A DNA stretch of 5,155 nt from Rhodospirillales bacterium (GTDB lineage: Bacteria; Pseudomonadota; Alphaproteobacteria; Rhodospirillales; Casp-alpha2). The stretch covers positions 1 through 5,155 of the forward strand of contig JANQIJ010000109.1 of NCBI GenBank assembly GCA_028282185.1. Reading direction: 5' to 3'. Below, one piece after another: positions 4,302 to 5,155 of this stretch. The first letter of the stretch is position 1; every line of letters begins with the position of its first letter. Under the pieces are notes generated by a model. That model saw only the letters and a program-made list of their open reading frames with translations. It was not told where the DNA came from and made no database searches. The translations under genes and the position numbers were made by a program.

Positions 4302-5155
4302 TGCCCGGACCAATCGCAGGACCCGATCGACTCCCGCCAGATCGGCCCCCAACGCCGCCTGACGGAACCCGGCTTGGGCGAACAGGTCGGCCACGGAAGA
4401 AGCCTGACCTTGGCCGATTTCAAGGATCACGGCGCCCTTGGACGTCAACACGCGGGTCGCTTGGCCAGCCAGGATCCGGTAGGCGCCAAGCCCGTCGGCA
4501 CCGGCGAACAAGGCCGCCGGCGGGTCGAATTCGCGCACCTCGGGCGCCAGGGCCGGGCGGTCGCCCCGGGCAATATAGGGTGGATTCGCGACCACCAGGT
4601 CGAAAGTCTCGTCAACCCCGTCGGTCCAATCACCGACTTTGAACCCGGCGCGCGCCGCCAGGCCGAGCCGTTGGGCGTTGTCCCGCGCCACGGCCACGGC
4701 GCCAGGGCTGATGTCGACGCCCAGACCGCTGGCCGTCGGCAGTTCATGAAGCAATGCCAAAAGGATGCAGCCGGTGCCGGTGCCCAGGTCAAGCACGCGC
4801 GGCGGCCGGTGCAGCGCCCCGCCCGCCGCCACCCAGGCCAGCGCCGCCTCGACCACCCCTTCCGTCTCCGGACGGGGGACCAGGGTCGCGGCCGTGACCC
4901 GAAACGGCAGCGACCAGAACTCCTTCTCGCCGATGATCTGCGCCAGCGGCTCGCGCCCGGCGCGGCGGCGCAACAGACCGTCAAGCACCGACAACCGCGC
5001 CGGGTCCAGTTGCGTTTCCGGATGGGTCAGGACGAATTCCGGTGCCCGGCCCAAGGCATGGGCCGCCAGAACGCGGGCGTCGAGGCGGGCCGTGTCGACC
5101 CCGGCCAGGCGCAGCCGGTTCGCCGCGTCATCGACCCAGCGGCCCAGGCTGCCCG
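4278..5155 (-). CDS. prmC: PrmC/HemK, release factor glutamine N5-methyltransferase, 5' end cut off
   Basis: This cytosolic enzyme methylates the glutamine of the GGQ motif in release factors RF1 and RF2 using S-adenosylmethionine. The frame is open to the window edge: 33 residues precede Leu34 at 5054, beginning G-S-L-G-R-W-V-D-D-A and including T-A-R-L-D-A-R-V-L-A-A-H-A, a typical PrmC N-terminal helix region. A TTG start at 5054 is therefore wrong. The visible 291 residues are near the full family length of 280-300. The landmarks, counted from the first visible residue, are P-R-P-E-T-E (93-98), the SAM-binding loop D-L-G-T-G-T-G (122-128), G-V-D-I-S (145-149), and the catalytic N-P-P-Y (190-193), which binds the substrate glutamine amide. 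All are intact. The stop TAA lies at 4280-4278. prfA commonly lies upstream and DUF4167 downstream in this group. Confidence 0.95.
   Translation of the reverse strand, partial: GSLGRWVDDAANRLRLAGVDTARLDARVLAAHALGRAPEFVLTHPETQLDPARLSVLDGLLRRRAGREPLAQIIGEKEFWSLPFRVTAATLVPRPETEGVVEAALAWVAAGGALHRPPRVLDLGTGTGCILLALLHELPTASGLGVDISPGAVAVARDNAQRLGLAARAGFKVGDWTDGVDETFDLVVANPPYIARGDRPALAPEVREFDPPAALFAGADGLGAYRILAGQATRVLTSKGAVILEIGQGQASSVADLFAQAGFRQAALGADLAGVDRVLRLVRAGAYGSSS

Noticed and set aside
4052..4642. A 196-codon plus-strand frame across the prmC 3' end and the gap
   Set aside because: Half of it is the shadow of prmC, the composition is Pro/Arg-rich, and it has no ribosome binding site or family.
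5052..5054. TTG at 5054 as the prmC start
   Set aside because: The same frame continues to the window edge and encodes a typical PrmC N-terminal region, so the true start is outside the window.

Overview
The window is GC-rich (roughly mid-60s percent by eye). All recognisable genes lie on the minus strand, so transcription runs from position 5155 towards position 1. The protein families (PrmC beside a DUF4167 protein, and a DUF2849 protein) point to an alphaproteobacterium, probably of the Rhodospirillales type; the species cannot be named from this sequence.

Layout in the direction of transcription: (1) 5155-4278, prmC, the release-factor glutamine methyltransferase, with its N-terminus cut by the window edge. 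(2) 4277-3789, a gap of almost 490 bases without a recognised protein gene. It holds a strong hairpin over the prmC stop codon, a candidate 21-codon ORF behind a very good ribosome binding site, a nested stem structure coinciding with that ORF, a candidate promoter, and a 15-bp direct repeat. (3) 3788-3102, a DUF4167 protein with a basic N-terminus and a long disordered tail. (4) 3101-2961, a short regulatory gap with a sigma70-like promoter whose -10 lies inside a perfect 16-bp palindrome of the kind bound by GntR/FCD repressors. (5) 2960-2184, a class II aldolase/adducin-family protein. (6) 2143-509, a gamma-glutamyltransferase-like Ntn hydrolase 40 bases downstream, very probably in the same transcript. 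(7) 508-271, an intergenic region with a sharply bounded AT-rich island (19 G/C in 120 bases by hand count) containing nested inverted repeats. (8) 270-1, the start of a DUF2849 gene, a family that normally precedes the sulfite/nitrite reductase gene cysI in alphaproteobacterial sulfate-assimilation operons.

The window therefore combines two housekeeping blocks (translation termination; the start of a sulfur-assimilation operon) with an inserted, separately controlled two-gene catabolic unit. The most unusual protein is the GGT-like enzyme. It keeps the catalytic threonine and the oxyanion-hole glycines but has lost most residues that bind the gamma-glutamyl group in E. coli GGT, so its substrate is probably not glutathione. 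The most unusual non-coding parts are the AT-rich island and the structured region behind prmC. No mobile element, CRISPR array, tRNA or rRNA was found, and no intrinsic terminator with a proper U-tract.
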